In this document: piece by piece, positions 1 to 12,000 of the stretch
Layout: each line of letters opens with the position of its first letter
Numbering within the stretch: the first letter of the stretch is position 1
NCBI GenBank assembly: GCA_015178975.1
Contig: WHVD01000016.1
Location: 682,001-746,000, forward strand
From: Hysterangium stoloniferum
Lineage: Eukaryota; Basidiomycota; Agaricomycetes; Hysterangiales; Hysterangiaceae
Direction: 5' to 3'
DNA: 64,000 nt
Notes under the pieces: model-generated
The model's input: the letters and a program-made list of their open reading frames with translations, nothing else
What the model was told of the DNA's origin: nothing
The model's database searches: none
Translations under genes and position numbers: made by a program

Positions 1-1149
1 TCTGAAGAGTTTACAGGCACGGCTGATGCTAAACGGTGAATTCTGATGGGCGGAGGGATTTGGTAGTGGTGCGGTGTTCGTAGTTGATGGGCGGGAAGGC
101 TCAGTGGGGTAGTCAAAGGCGATTGACATTATGTTGGCATTGATTTGATTACCCATGAGACAATACTTGCTGCATCTCTTGGGATGGCCTGGTATATGTT
201 AACTAAGCAGTAGCATTCAGTTTGGCCTCCAGTGCTGGAGTTTTTGGCAGCATTGCAGATATGCTGATAGTGTTGTATCAGAAGGTGGGCTTTGGACAGC
301 TACTCAAATGGGTGGATGACTTCCTAGCCATCCGCCTTCCAGGGCAGATCTGGACAGAAGAGGACTTTATTGCCTTATCTGCCCAGTTTGGTGTACTGTG
401 GAGCAGAAGCAAAATGAGACTGTTTGTGGCAGTGCAGAAGTACATAGGTTTCCTATGGGACTTGAGCTCCAAGACAGTGGCAATCCCACCCGAAAAACTA
501 CAATTGACCCTCATTTTGATCAAACATTTGTTAGAATATGATAACACATGATTAGTTATGATGTCATATCTCATCTTGTGACTGTTTAGGATCCATCTGG
601 TCCAGCTTCATCTATGTGTCCTGCTCAGATCAAAGAGCTGTATGGTTGGGTAGGGGGAGAGCTTAACTCTCCACATATGCATGGGAAGACTCACCACTCA
701 GGAGGGCAGGTCCTCTCTTGTAGTACAACTCTCACTCTCACATATCAATAGATTAAACATCCAATGGCACATAGCACAGGGTTGGCCACCACCACTGTCT
801 GAGGAGGAGCAAACAAAGATCAAATGGTCACTGCAAAGCCTAGAGAACTTACAAAGTATGGGGCAAAAACAACCCCACAGTCCTCAATACAATTAAAGAC
901 GTTATTCACACTAAAGTCAACCCTGGATTTGAACAATGCATTTGATGCATGCATTTGGGCAGTTTCATCATGTGCCTTCTGGGGACTAATGCATTTTGGG
1001 GAGGTGTTACGACCTGCATTTGGGATCCCAAGGGGCCCCAAGTCACCTAATATTACCCATGCTCTCAGATTTTCATCGGTCACTGGATTTCCTTTTTAGG
1101 CTGTTTCTTTATGTCCCAGCTAGTACAATCTGTATGTCTGACCATGTTA

Positions 1150-1360
1150 CAGTGGGGGACAAAACCATTCCAATGATTATTTATATGTCAAAGAATGTTA
1201 AATAGCTCAATGAGTACTTGACCAATTGACCTGAAATTTTTAATTTAGGTAGTCATATATGTTGGCTATATACCCTAATAATTCTATGACATAACCATTA
1301 TTTGTCATCAAACTATAAATCAAGTACTAATGCAATCTCATTGGAACAGTTTTGTCCCTG
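1150..1360 (+). repeat. Left inverted repeat of the Tc1/mariner element
   Basis: 211 bp matching the reverse complement of 3372-3581 nearly throughout. The outer end carries GGGGACAAAACCATTCCAATGA. The inner end (1337-1360) carries the same word in opposite orientation, so a ~22-bp motif, plausibly the transposase binding site, brackets each terminal repeat. Confidence 0.9.
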
Positions 1361-1393
1361 GTATATACTGTAATCCAATACAAATCATATAAT

Positions 1394-3233
1394 CTAGTAC
1401 TTGGTGTAACCCTTCTTGGCATCCAAAACAGCTGCAATCCTTCTAAGCATACTCTCTATCAAATTCTGACAAATAGAAGCAGGAATCCTGTCCCATTCTG
1501 TCTGGACCCTTTCCCATAACTCCTGAATACTCCTAGGCTCCACTTCATACTCTAGTAGCCCCTTCTTGAGGTAATGCCAAAGGTGTTCAATTGGGTTAAG
1601 ATCAGCAGATTGAGGGAGCCATATCATGATATCAAAATCACTGCCATTAAGCCAATTGGTGGCCTTCTTGCTCTTGTGTCTGGGATCATTGTCTTGCTGA
1701 AAGACAATATCGTCTTCTTCTTGTAATGCTTGAGAGATTCTTGAAGTTCATCCTCCAAAATGCTAACATAAAGTTCAGCATCCATCCTCCCATCAATCTT
1801 GGTGGCATATCCTGGTCCTTGTTAGGGTACGTACACGGTGGGTTTCCAGAGAAACCCGCGGGATATCTGGTAGGACTTGGCTTCAGCTTATAGGCTGCAC
1901 CCTCGCGAGATCGTGTTGTCCAATTTCAGACAGGCAGACGGGAATCCCGGGGAGTCTGGGCAGGGGTCGTGGGTCGAGGGGTCATAGGTCAGAGGTCGTG
2001 GGTTGAGAGGTTGTGAGTTGAGATAGATCAGAGAGATAGATGCACCGGAGCCCATGGGTCCCAACTAGTGTGAGTGGTGTAATTCAAGTAGGAGTTTAGA
2101 GCAGAAAATGTATTAGATTACTGGGGGGAATCTAAGCCGATTTTCTGACTGGATTGTATGTACAACATCTGCCAGACTACATAGACTGTGGAATGAATGA
2201 CATACCAAATCCAGTAATAATGAAATGGAACTAGCAAAACATAAAATGGGAATAGTAAACACCAATTTGGTGTTAGGAACGGGATGGAATGGAGCGGAGT
2301 CTGAATCGTGACAAATCATAAACCATAATGGGAAATGGAGTGGGAGCAGAGTCTGAATTGTGACAGGTCATTTGACTAAAATGGGAATGGGGCTCTGTTA
2401 GAGGGATGACTGGTTTTACGAGTGGGGTCCAGTGACTGACGCGTGGGGCAAGGTCGGACATAGACAGGGGCAGAGTCTGGTGGGTTTTCCGGTGACTGAA
2501 ACACAATGTAATGAAGACGAATGTAGACAAGTCTGATGTACAGAGTCCAGTGGGAATTCTGGTAAATTGACAATGGGGCATATAGGGCACAGGTGCGTAT
2601 AAGTTAGTGCCTGGAGTCTGGCAGAAATTCCCATTGTAACAGTCCTTCCCAGAACATACAACCCCACAACATCAGATTCCCCCCTCCAAACTTGACTGTG
2701 CCCTCAACCAGCCTATCACTGAGCCCCTCTCCTGCTTTTTTCCACATCCACATCCTCCCATCTGACCCCAAATGATTGATTTTAGTCTCATCTGACCAAA
2801 TAACCCTCTTCCAGTCCTCCAGAGACCAGTTCTTATGTGCCAATGCAAAGCCCAGCCTCTCCCTTCTATGCCTTTTTGTGAGTTTAGGCCTTTTCCTCTT
2901 CACCACAGCCTTCATTCCAGCTTTCTTGAGTTCCCTACGAATTGTTCTTGCAGAGATAGACTCCCCATTCATATCTTGTAGGACTTTAGAGGCCTGAGTG
3001 GCATGGTCAATCTTCTGAGAAGTGATTTGTTGGATGATGTAATGGGTATCAGAGGGGGAAAGTTTGCATGGATGACCTCCAGCTGCTTTGGAGAGGGAGG
3101 AAGAATGTTTAGAATAAATTCTGGATATAGTAGAGACAGAATGACCAGTGGCAGCAGCTACTTCATGTGCAGACTTGCCCTTGTCAAGTAGAGTAAGAAC
3201 ACAATCAAGTTGAACAGGAGTGAGAGCTCTCAT
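1394..3233 (-). pseudogene. Tc1-type transposase, disrupted
   Basis: Cut-and-paste transposase of the Tc1/mariner superfamily. The N-terminal half (3233 down to about 2647) starts MRALTPVQLDCVLTLLDKG, has a helix-turn-helix (HEVAAATGHSVSTISRI) and the first catalytic aspartate in IWSDETKI. After the LTR insertion the reading resumes at about 1814 with GYATKIDGRMDAEL. The second acidic motif QQDNDPRH and the closing motif NPIEHLW are both visible, so the DDE-type triad was present. Besides the LTR, a one-base shift near 1715-1735, in a purine-rich stretch before QQDNDPRH, changes frame, so the gene is dead in two independent ways. Without these the protein would be about 340 aa, usual for Tc1. 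Confidence 0.9.
1820..2641 (+). mobile_element. Solo LTR fossil inside the Tc1 transposase
   Basis: 822 bp beginning TGTTAGGG and ending TTGTAACA, with short inverted ends TGTTA/TAACA. The 5-bp sequence GTCCT stands directly before (1815-1819) and after (2642-2646), a target duplication typical of LTR retroelement integration. No internal coding region remains, so recombination between LTRs has removed it. It carries the GGCTTCAGCTTAT...GCTGCACC word (about 1880-1902) shared by other LTR relics in this window. Confidence 0.9.
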
Positions 3234-3371
3234 GATGTAAACTGATAGGTTGTTGGGATGCTATCACTTGGAGAAGTGAACAGTTGTATATATACACGAT
3301 TTGAACAGGTCAGATGATTTTATTTGCATTTATTTGTGGATAATCAATAAGGTTATGTGCTAATCATGTGA

Positions 3372-3581
3372 CAGGGACAAAACTGTTCCAATGAGATTGC
3401 ATTAGTATTTGATTTATAGTTTGATGAAAAATAATACTTATATCATAGAATTATTAGGGTATATAGCCAACATATATGACTACCTAATTAAAAATTTCAG
3501 GTCAATTGGTCCAGTACTCATTGAGTTATTCAACATTCTTTGACATATAAAAAATCATTGGAACAGTTTTGTCCCCCACTG
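3372..3581 (-). repeat. Right inverted repeat of the Tc1/mariner element
   Basis: 210 bp, mirror of 1150-1360 with about a dozen differences. The 22-bp GGGACAAAAC...TTCCAATGA word stands at both the outer (3560-3581) and inner (3372-3395) ends in opposite orientations. Confidence 0.9.
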
Positions 3582-3735
3582 TATGTCCTTTCATCCTAAT
3601 ATGTATTTTCTGAATATCGGAAACCTGAATATGTCGTATTCCCTAAATAGTGATAGTCTTGTCCTACTTTGGGTAGTTTCCTTGTCTCCTCATTAGTATG
3701 TTTTAGACACCAGAAATCTGTATTAATACTGACCT

Positions 3736-4000
3736 GTAAAGTTGTTACAGACAATCAGAATATCAACTAAGTTACTCTTCCAGTTCTTCGTTCATCTCTC
3801 AGACTTCTGTTCTTCTCCTCTTCTTCTTCTTCTCTCTCCTCCTTCACTGTTTGGGTTTCTGATAGTTAAGTCCCATACTGTATGCTTGAAATACCAGGAC
3901 AACTGATGGAACCTTTGCAAGGGTGCAGCACATAAGCTGAAGCCACATCCTACTGTTCAGACCCCATCAGACTTTCGACCTTGCGACACACAACTTAACA
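3736..4000 (-). mobile_element. LTR-like relic, minus orientation
   Basis: About 265 bp that begin TGTTAC and end TTAACA on the plus strand. Read on the minus strand it holds the same GTGGCTTCAGCTTATGTGCT word (about 3928-3950) as the solo LTR at 1820. No clear target duplication was seen, so the ends are approximate. A fossil of the same LTR group. Confidence 0.5.
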
Positions 4001-4645
4001 GGAGGCTACAGTACCATCCAGACCACTTTTCAACACCAATAAACACCTAAAATGAAAGGATGTCCTAATTAGCCATGACAATGATGGAAAATGCTACACA
4101 CATTTGGACTTACCATCAGCAAAGACAGCTAAAATTGGAGAAACACAATCAGTCTTTATAACAGACCAACAAGGAGTCTGCCCAATGCCCTGATCAATTT
4201 AGCAAGAGTTGTCCCAGCAGAGCCCCACAATCCTTTGTTTTGCTGGCAGGACAACAAAGGTGATATCAGACCAATAGTAAAGAAAGTGGCACTCCACCAG
4301 ATTAATTCAATCCTTCAGGCCTGGGGATGGGGAACAGCCTTGAGCCATTTGTTCCACATTGGCACCCTAAGATAGTATGACTAGCTGGCAGGTGGAGATC
4401 CTTAGCATATGAGGCATATATTAGAGCTTCAAACAACTTGCATCATGACACATATCAAACCTGTCTGTCAGAAAGGCAGCTGCCTAGGGTTGGGTTGGCG
4501 TAGCCTTGCCACATTGGTAGGCAGGCCTTTGTGGGTGAGCTGCAAGTCTTCCCACACACACATGGAGAGCTAACACTCTCCCTCTACCCAACCATACATC
4601 TCTTTACAGTGTCAGTCCGAAATAGATGAAGCTGGAGCGGGAATG

Positions 4646-5333
4646 TGTGTAGCACATGGACGGCTGACTACTTTATATAACTCTGTGCCCCATTGCTCTG
4701 GTGGCACCCGGAGCAACCGCATGGGACAATTGCGCACCTTGTGCACACTCGCGTATGCATCTAAGTTGGTCCAAAAGCTGCAGGAGGGAGGGTGTGGCCT
4801 GGTGGTCGCTTCCCGTCCGTTGCCTAATCGCCGTTGTTACCACCTTGTAGGCTTAAACACATGTATTTTTTATAATGTATATATATGCATAAGAAAAATT
4901 TACCTAGAATTTTCAAGTTTCGGGGATTTCTTTTCACTGGCAATATACACCTCAACCTAGGGGTGGCGGTGGCGATATTACGCGTATTATGTATGTACTT
5001 GAAAGACCGATGCGTTGTCGCAACTTTTTGATATTTCAACGGCTGGGTTGGGTACTCGTGTATTGTGGGGCGATCATACTATAAGACTCCGACAACGGCA
5101 CAGAGAATACGGCGCAGGTATATTCCTCAGAATACAGGAGAATATAAAAAATAAAGTACAACCTTGCCTCAAAAAAAGACCACCAGTCATAATATAACAA
5201 GGTATCAATCCACACACGTATAATGCAAGGGGTCCCAAATAGGACTATCAAATAAAAAAAGAGTGATGCCATAAATTCCACAATAGAAGAGTGCCATGAC
5301 CATCGTCGCATAAAAACTCGTGCTGTCTATCTC
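4646..5333. other. Intergenic, no gene seen
   Basis: Short open frames only, none with a recognisable domain. It is the boundary between the transposon nest and the RING gene and holds the 3' flank of the latter. Confidence 0.5.
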
Positions 5334-7164
5334 CTATACGGTCTCACGCGGCGTTTCTTGGCCCGCAGACGTCGTGTTGTTAGCTTCGGATCCTGTAACA
5401 CGCGCGGCAGCATTAGAGATGGCCAGCATGATTCCCGATCGCTGTGGGGCAACTGGGGGCTCGGCAGCAGCAGCGTCCTCGTTATCGAAGTCCTTTGCCT
5501 TGGCTAGCGCTGCAACGGGGGCGGTCGTCGAGATCCGTAGGAGGGAGGTGTACGGCTGCCGACAGACGGGACAGAACCAGCCTTTCGCCTTCCGCTTGCG
5601 CCGGGCGGTCGTCCGCGGTGCTGCGGCAGGCTGGGGAGCGGGCGTGGAAGGTGCCGCACTGTCCTCTCCAGGGGCTCCGCTGCCTTCAGCGGGTGCTTCG
5701 CCTGCCGGGGCAGCTGCTGGCGTCTCTGCTGGGGCCTCATCGGCATGTACAAGCTGACCACCTGCACCAAACTCGACCATATTGACTGCGCACTCCTTGC
5801 ACGCTACAAGATGTCGGCACGGGAGTAGAACTACTTCACGGGGACTTGAGAGACAAAGGAGACATTCGCTAGTGGGATCATCGGTGTCAATGGCAGCGTT
5901 GGGGGGATAGACGTGGGTTTCCGTGGTGGTGGGTGCGGCGGAGGTGTGGGAGGTAAGACCGTAGATTTCGTGCAGATGGAACGTGTGAGGGCCAATGGTA
6001 GCTTCGCGCTTGACAACACGGACAACCCAGGGTCGAGTGTCGGACGATGAGGGGGCGGGTAATCCCAACCGGACGATGTGGAGGTAAGTTGTTTGAGAAT
6101 TTGGAGAGGCAAGCCCGTGTTCTGTTGGGAGTTATTAGACGATGAAATGATGCAGTAAGTGGCGTTTGGCATACCGTTTGCGTCCAGCGCTTCGAGTTTA
6201 ATAAGCACCTTTACACCCTCCTCATCTTTTTCTTTGGCGCCGTGGGTACCATCACCGGGAGTTTCAAGATCAACCACCTGCAGTGCTGGCCCGGCGACAC
6301 TCATATGAGTGCTGTCTTCCGGAGCATGAGGATGTGTGCGTTTCCTAATGCGAAGGGTGAACCGTTTTTTGTGATTGGGGGCAGTCTCAGCAGGCGTTTG
6401 TTCCGCGGTAGGAGGCGTGGGGCCCCCCTTAGGTGCCGTAGAGGGGTCCGCGGGAGTCGATTCCAAAGCAGCTGTCTGGGCCGATGGGTCATATTTGTCT
6501 AGTTCAAGGGTAGCGCCGTCTTCCAATTTAAGGGTACGCCCAAACCCGCCATCGACAACAGTTTGGAAGACATTCACAAGCTGAGTTGGGTTGGAAGAAG
6601 AAGCGTCTTTCCCAGATGGAAAAATAATGACGTGGAGGGAGATTCCGCACTTAGGGGCGTCACAGTCGAATTGGAACTCTAGACCGTGCTGGTGCGGTTG
6701 TGGGTTTTCGGAAGTCTCGGGGATGTCGTGTGAAATGGGAGAGAGGCGCAAAGAAGGTCTTTTAAGATTTACAAGAGCTTGCAAGGTAGTAGTAGGTTGG
6801 GATGCCTTAATTGAAATAAATCGATAACTATTAGGCAATACTGCAAGGGACGCACTTCTTTGCTTCTCTCGACCCAGCTCTTGACAAGCTCGGGAGTGAG
6901 TGCATCTTGCATCTGCGACTTCTCGCCTTTTTCTCCCCCTTGATCAGCCCATTGCGGTCCGGGATTAACGACACCGATGCTGGGGCCAAACAGTGTATCC
7001 TGCTTCTTTTTATTATCTCCACCTGGTGTCCGGTCGTTTGGAGTCGGGGGAGACAGTAAGTCGCCCATATTAATAATAGTATCCGGTGGAGGTTGAGCAT
7101 TCGCAGCAGCTATACGAGCCCCTGCTTCCGCATCACCGCGTGCTAGAAACGGCGACGCTTGCAT
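5334..7164 (-). CDS. RING-type E3 ubiquitin ligase, mahogunin/LOG2-like
   Basis: Probable ubiquitin ligase of the MGRN1/RNF157 type. Three exons join in frame: 7164-6856, 6805-6175, 6121-5334, with introns 6806-6855 and 6122-6174. The second intron has a CTAATAAC branch site. The product is about 575 aa. After an unrecognised N-terminal ~100 residues comes the family's conserved region: QALVNLKRPSLRLSP, FDCDAPKCGISLHV and, across the second intron, TTYLHIVRLG...RPWVVRVVKREATIGPHTFHLHEIYGL-type sequence in pieces. It ends in a C3HC4 RING (ECLLC, PCRHLVACKEC, FCPVC). Between CKEC and FCPVC lies a 72-residue Ala/Pro/Glu-rich insertion ending in RRKRKAKG, where the family has about 10-14 residues. 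The start is uncertain: the frame stays open upstream to about 7290, and a further 5' exon is possible. Confidence 0.85.
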
Positions 7165-9000
7165 ACGTCGTGTACGGTTCCATAAAGAGTACTGGTGATG
7201 ATCTAAAAATATACGAATACTTCTCTTGAGCTGAATGTTTAAATCAGCAGGCGAAAGACCTACACCAGTTTGAAAGTGTACTTGTCATGAGGTTGTGGTT
7301 GAGAAAGGAGAAGTGACGCTGTGTCGAGGGACCGGGTATTGCCGTGTCTCTTAACAACTCTCACGGTAACTGACCGCAGTCCTCCCAATAGGGTCCCTGA
7401 TTTTTCAGATCCACTTCAGCATTATTGGGAGTATCATCAATTATCCTTAATTTAAATCCACCAACTCCGTTCTCTTAGTTGATGTCCCAATGATGCCCAT
7501 TAGTTTCTATCACATTTCTACATCATCATGCATCTGAAGTTATTAATTCGGATAATCTAAGTTCAATATCAAAGTTGCTGGAAGCTTAAACCTTGATCCA
7601 GGCGTAGAGTCAAGCGTATAGTCTGATTCTGAGGCATTCCGATTGCCCCGATATGACCTAAAGATAATTATAACTTTAATCTAAAGATGGCTGTCCTGTA
7701 GCATCACAGCTTGATGCGTTATTGCCTAGCGTTGACATGTTCTTTAGAGAAATACTCTTGGAACATTATAACTCTTCGGATCAACATTTTAAGTGGTACA
7801 TTACAGCAACTGACTGGTGCCAAGGACCTCGCCGGCTTGTCTACTTGTGGATTTCGCCATGGACATTGCCCGATGCGATGTTGGTGTCGTAAATTATCTC
7901 AGGGTCCACTGCTACTTGCATGCGAATGGCAAATGGTATGGACCTTATCAGGTTCGATCATGGATGCCCTAGCTACCATGGAACCAGTCGACTTACTCTA
8001 ACATGACAACGTCGACCTTTGTTTACAGATTTCGACGGGGAGGGGTAGCATCCGTCATGGCTGTGGTGCGTGCCTACTCGCTACTACAGCACTTATGATT
8101 TTGGTGGCGACATTAGTCCGAGCCTGAACCCAAGGCATCGCAATCATCGACACGTCCCGATATAATTAGGAGTAGCCATCAGTGCATCTACAGGCTACTC
8201 CACAGGTTAGACTGAAGCAGAGATACGCTTCTCATTACCGTGCTATACGACCGCTCTGTGCGAAACGTAGGGCAGTGGTTGATTATGATGCTGTACAGTC
8301 AGTGACTCTACTTGAGGCGCGGTCCATTTTGAACCTGTTTAATGATGCTTGCTCTCTATGCTTCAGATGATGTTAAAATGTCTCGCTTCGCCTGATTGTT
8401 CCATGGCTCACCAGGCCCAGAGACAGTGTAAGATTATCAGGTTCACGTGCAATATCGCGCATGAGACAGGAAGGTCACTCCCTATATAGGCATATACAAA
8501 TTGGAAGGTCAGATGACTGATAGTCTTACATGGCACAGGAATTATCACCGATTCGGTGTAACATCAGTACGAGAGGCTACTCCCCTGTTCCCCGGGATCC
8601 TCCTCGCCCCTCATTTTTTCCGTATAAATATATATATACGTATACTACCAAGATGTTGAAATACGCGTGTCTCTATCACGTACTCGAGTAGCAGAAGACC
8701 CTCGCAATCGCGCAGGGAGCTGTATTCGCATGTAGCGACGTATGTAAACCCTAGAATTCTAAATGGGGAAGACAATTGGAGTGTGAAAAAAAGGGGATAA
8801 TGGGAAAATAGGGAAAGGGAACAAAGTAAAATGAGTTTGTATGATGCTCATCCAACACAAGATTCTCCAATAAATCAAATATTTTATAACTTTTCTTCAA
8901 AATCTTTTTTTTTGAAATGACATCTGTGACATATCACGTGACTTTGTTCAATCCGCGTCTCGAATCTGTTGGTCTTGTAAAGTATACTCTCGGAAGCCCT
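7165..9000. other. Divergent intergenic region
   Basis: 1.8 kb between the divergently transcribed RING gene and condensin gene. Only short unsupported frames. An alternating TA run lies near 8624-8645 and AT-rich DNA precedes the condensin start. No repeat or RNA gene recognised. Confidence 0.6.
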
Positions 9001-12000
9001 ATGCCCGCCAAAACATTATCAATCGCCGATACGATATCCAACGCGTTACCCAGGATATTTGAACAAGCCCAGAATACTACTGCTAACCACCAGAAAAACC
9101 GCGTTGCGCTTCATAAACTCCACAAGGACGCGGCGGCCCATGTAGAGTCAGTCCAGAATGGAAAGAGTATGAAGCTCGTTGGCGAGAGGGCCTTTGAGGA
9201 CGCGTTTATCGATATGGTGAATCGCGTACTTCAAGTCAAGAAGGGCGTGCCGTTGGCAGACAGGGTTGTGAAGTTTATTGGGGGTTATGTGAGATTTATG
9301 AATGAGAAAGGTGAAGTGATGGCGTTGCCTGTGTGTAGCTCTGCAACTTTAACTGGGATATAGCCGCGGAAGAGAAGGGCGACGGCGACGAGGATGAAGA
9401 CACCACGGCCTCGCGATTTGTCGCGCGTCTTCTCAAACACTTGGCAAAAGGCTTCCTTGCGAAAGACAAGAACGTTAGATACCGTGTCCTCCAAATTGTT
9501 GCAGAGATGATATCCCATCTTGGTGAAATTGAGTGTGTGCATTATGTTTCGAGAGGGGACAGTGAGCTGACACGCGCGTAGCGACGATATTTACACGCTT
9601 TTGCGCGCGTCGTTACTGGATCGGATCAATGATAAAGAGTCATTCGTTAGAATTCAAGCGGTCATAGCTCTCTCAAAGCTCTCTGGGACAGAAGACCCGG
9701 AAGATCTCGAGGAAGGCGAACCAGACGTCGTTGAAGTGCTCATTGACATTTTACAGTTTGATACAGCAGCGTGAGTGGGGTTTCCTAGCTCATACTTGTG
9801 TTAATTTTCACAATATCTTCCCCATAGAGAGGTCCGGCGAGCTGCGCTTCTCAACATACCCGCAACACAGCGTACATTCCCCGCCATCCTATCCCGTACA
9901 CGTGACACCGACGATGTCATCCGCAAAATGGTCTATTCCCATGTCCTTCATCAGCTTCACCATCCGAAACAACTCACCATCGCACAACGTGAGCTCATCG
10001 TGCGCAATGGTCTGGGGGATCGGCAAGCACCCGTGAGGGCTGCCGCAGGGAAACTCATCGCGACTTGGGTTGATGTTATGGGGGGTGAGATGATTGAATT
10101 TTTGAAGACCTTTGATCTGGTGGGAAGTGAGGTTGCAGAGGATGCCTTGTTGTCTGTGTTTGTGACTAGGCCGGATATTTTCGATAATGCCGGGTTTGAC
10201 GGTGAGCTATCTTCTTTCAGCGGCGATCAGAAGGTTCCTTATTACAATACTCGAACAGAAGCGTTTTGGAACGAATTGACGCCTGAGAAGGCGTTCCTGG
10301 TTCGAATCTTCGTAGAACATTGTATCAGTACAAAGGACGAAAGCCGTCTCGAATCATCTCTCCCTGTTGTCACAGCCCTTGCATTCAAAATCCAATCCGC
10401 CTATAACGACCTACTCGAGCAAATACAGGTTTACGAAGAGGCTAAGATCCAGGGCGAATTTACCGAGGAGGAGCAAGAAGCCAACGAAGATGCACGCGCA
10501 GATCAAGAATTTGTCATTGCGGAAATGCTGAAGCTGGCCGTTAATCTTGACTATGCTGATGAAATTGGCAGGAGGAAAATGTTTGGTCTAGTTCGTGCGT
10601 ACGAGCCATATTATTGCTACTTTATCATTCATTTTGACTTTTTCCCCAGGCGATATGATCTCGCAGGATTGCCTCCCCGAAAATCTGGTTGCAAAATGTC
10701 TCGATGTACTTCGGGTCCTTTCGCCTAATGAACGGGATCTTATTCGTGTGGTTGTTGAAGTTGTTCATGAGCTTCGTGATCATGGCGACTCAGAGAAAGA
10801 GGAGGAGATGGTCTGTTGTCCATCTCATGTCCTGAAATTATCCAATCCTTACATTCTCTTTTTGGATAGATCGAGGCCGAAGAGGGAACACAGGCCGGAG
10901 ATACTCCTCGTCCCAACAGAGTTGTCGCACGATCTGCTGCAAGAGAAATGACTCATGAGGAAAATGCGCGCGCTGCCCTAATTGACTTGCGCTGTCTGAA
11001 TCTGTGTATCGGTATGCTCGAGCGAGTTAATGGGGTGCGTATATTTAGATCCTAGATTAGATGTGTTGTTAACAGATACGCCTAGACGTTTGAAGATAAT
11101 TCCACATTGGAAGGAATTCTCGGTGAGCTGATACTTCCCAACGTGAGAGCAAAGGAAATGGCATTGCGAGAGAAAGGGCTGGTCAGTCTTGGGCTATGCT
11201 GTCTAATAGCAAGGGTATTTTTTATGCATCCCTCATTGTACAATATATACTGAACTATATTACGTCGTAGCGAATGGCACTAAACTCGTTCCAACTATTT
11301 ATAAATCAAGTTCAATCTGCACCTGAGTTCCTCAAAATTCGAGTATTGAAGATTGTGTTTGATATTCTTATGGTACATGAAGGGGAATTCCTTGGCCGCC
11401 CAGGTGATGCCGTGAGTGCCGTACACGTAAAACGTATATACCGTAAAAATAATAGTAGAAATCAGGGCGAGAGAATCGTGGAGTTTTTACTCCATGTTCT
11501 CGAGAATGAAGAATCTGACGAAGTGCAAGCAGTAGCTTGCGTTGGCATTGGAAAGTTGATGCTCAGCGGAATGGTGTCGGATGAAAGGGTATGTTCTTTA
11601 TCCTTTGACTTTCGCTTACTGGATGTAAGTCACCCATTACACACTAGGTCCTCAAAAGTCTCGTACTTGCCTACGTTTCCCCATATACCAAGGATAATCA
11701 AGAGCTCCGTCAATGCCTGTCGTATTTCTTCCCTGTGTATTGCTACTCCTCACCGGTGAACCAGCGAAGATTGCAAAAGGTCAATAATTACGAATAAATT
11801 CTATGCTAAAAAATTTTACACCGTGTTAGATTGCTTTGGAGACCTACAGCACTTTATCTGGTATTTACTCAGACCTTGATGACGAGCTGAAGATGATTCC
11901 TCCTAGTCAAATTGCACTTCTCTTGGCTGATTGGACAGATCCTCGCAATGCTGTGTACGTTTGGCCATTTTATAGGATAGCAGAGTAAACAAATTAACTG

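Larger units (their letters stand above)
1150..3581 (-). mobile_element. Tc1/mariner element with long inverted repeats, TA target site
   Basis: A complete-length DNA transposon. Both ends carry inverted repeats of about 210 bp starting CAGTGGGGGACAAAAC, and each end is flanked by TA (1148-1149 and 3582-3583), the target duplication of Tc1/mariner. One transposase gene runs on the minus strand from 3233 to 1394. An 822-bp solo LTR is inserted in that gene. The element itself sits in an older tyrosine-recombinase retroelement, so three layers of insertion can be read. The ends match well over the whole repeat, which suggests that it is not very old, but the coding region no longer reads through. 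Confidence 0.92.
222..4645 (+). mobile_element. Fossil DIRS-like (tyrosine recombinase) retroelement, interrupted
   Basis: Fragments of a retroelement with a tyrosine recombinase. The left part (222-551) reads as the end of a reverse transcriptase with the KWVDDFLAIRLP type of active-site box. The stretches at about 824-1060 and 4190-4450 read as parts of a tyrosine recombinase (NNAFDACIWAV... and CWQDNKGDIRPIVKK..., then a GxWRSLAYEAY-like end). About 100 bp at 598-690 recurs inverted at 4541-4645, in keeping with the inverted repeats DIRS elements use. A Tc1/mariner element and an LTR-like piece sit inside it. It is clearly old and broken in many places. The outer ends were not found and may lie outside the window. 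Confidence 0.55.

Noticed and set aside
7711-8370. Two plus-strand frames in the divergent intergenic region
   Set aside because: Short, unrelated to any family, and without a supporting exon structure.
8917-9000. Upstream ATG of the condensin gene
   Set aside because: The 28 extra residues do not resemble the family, while MPAKTLSIAD at 9001 begins a conserved helix.
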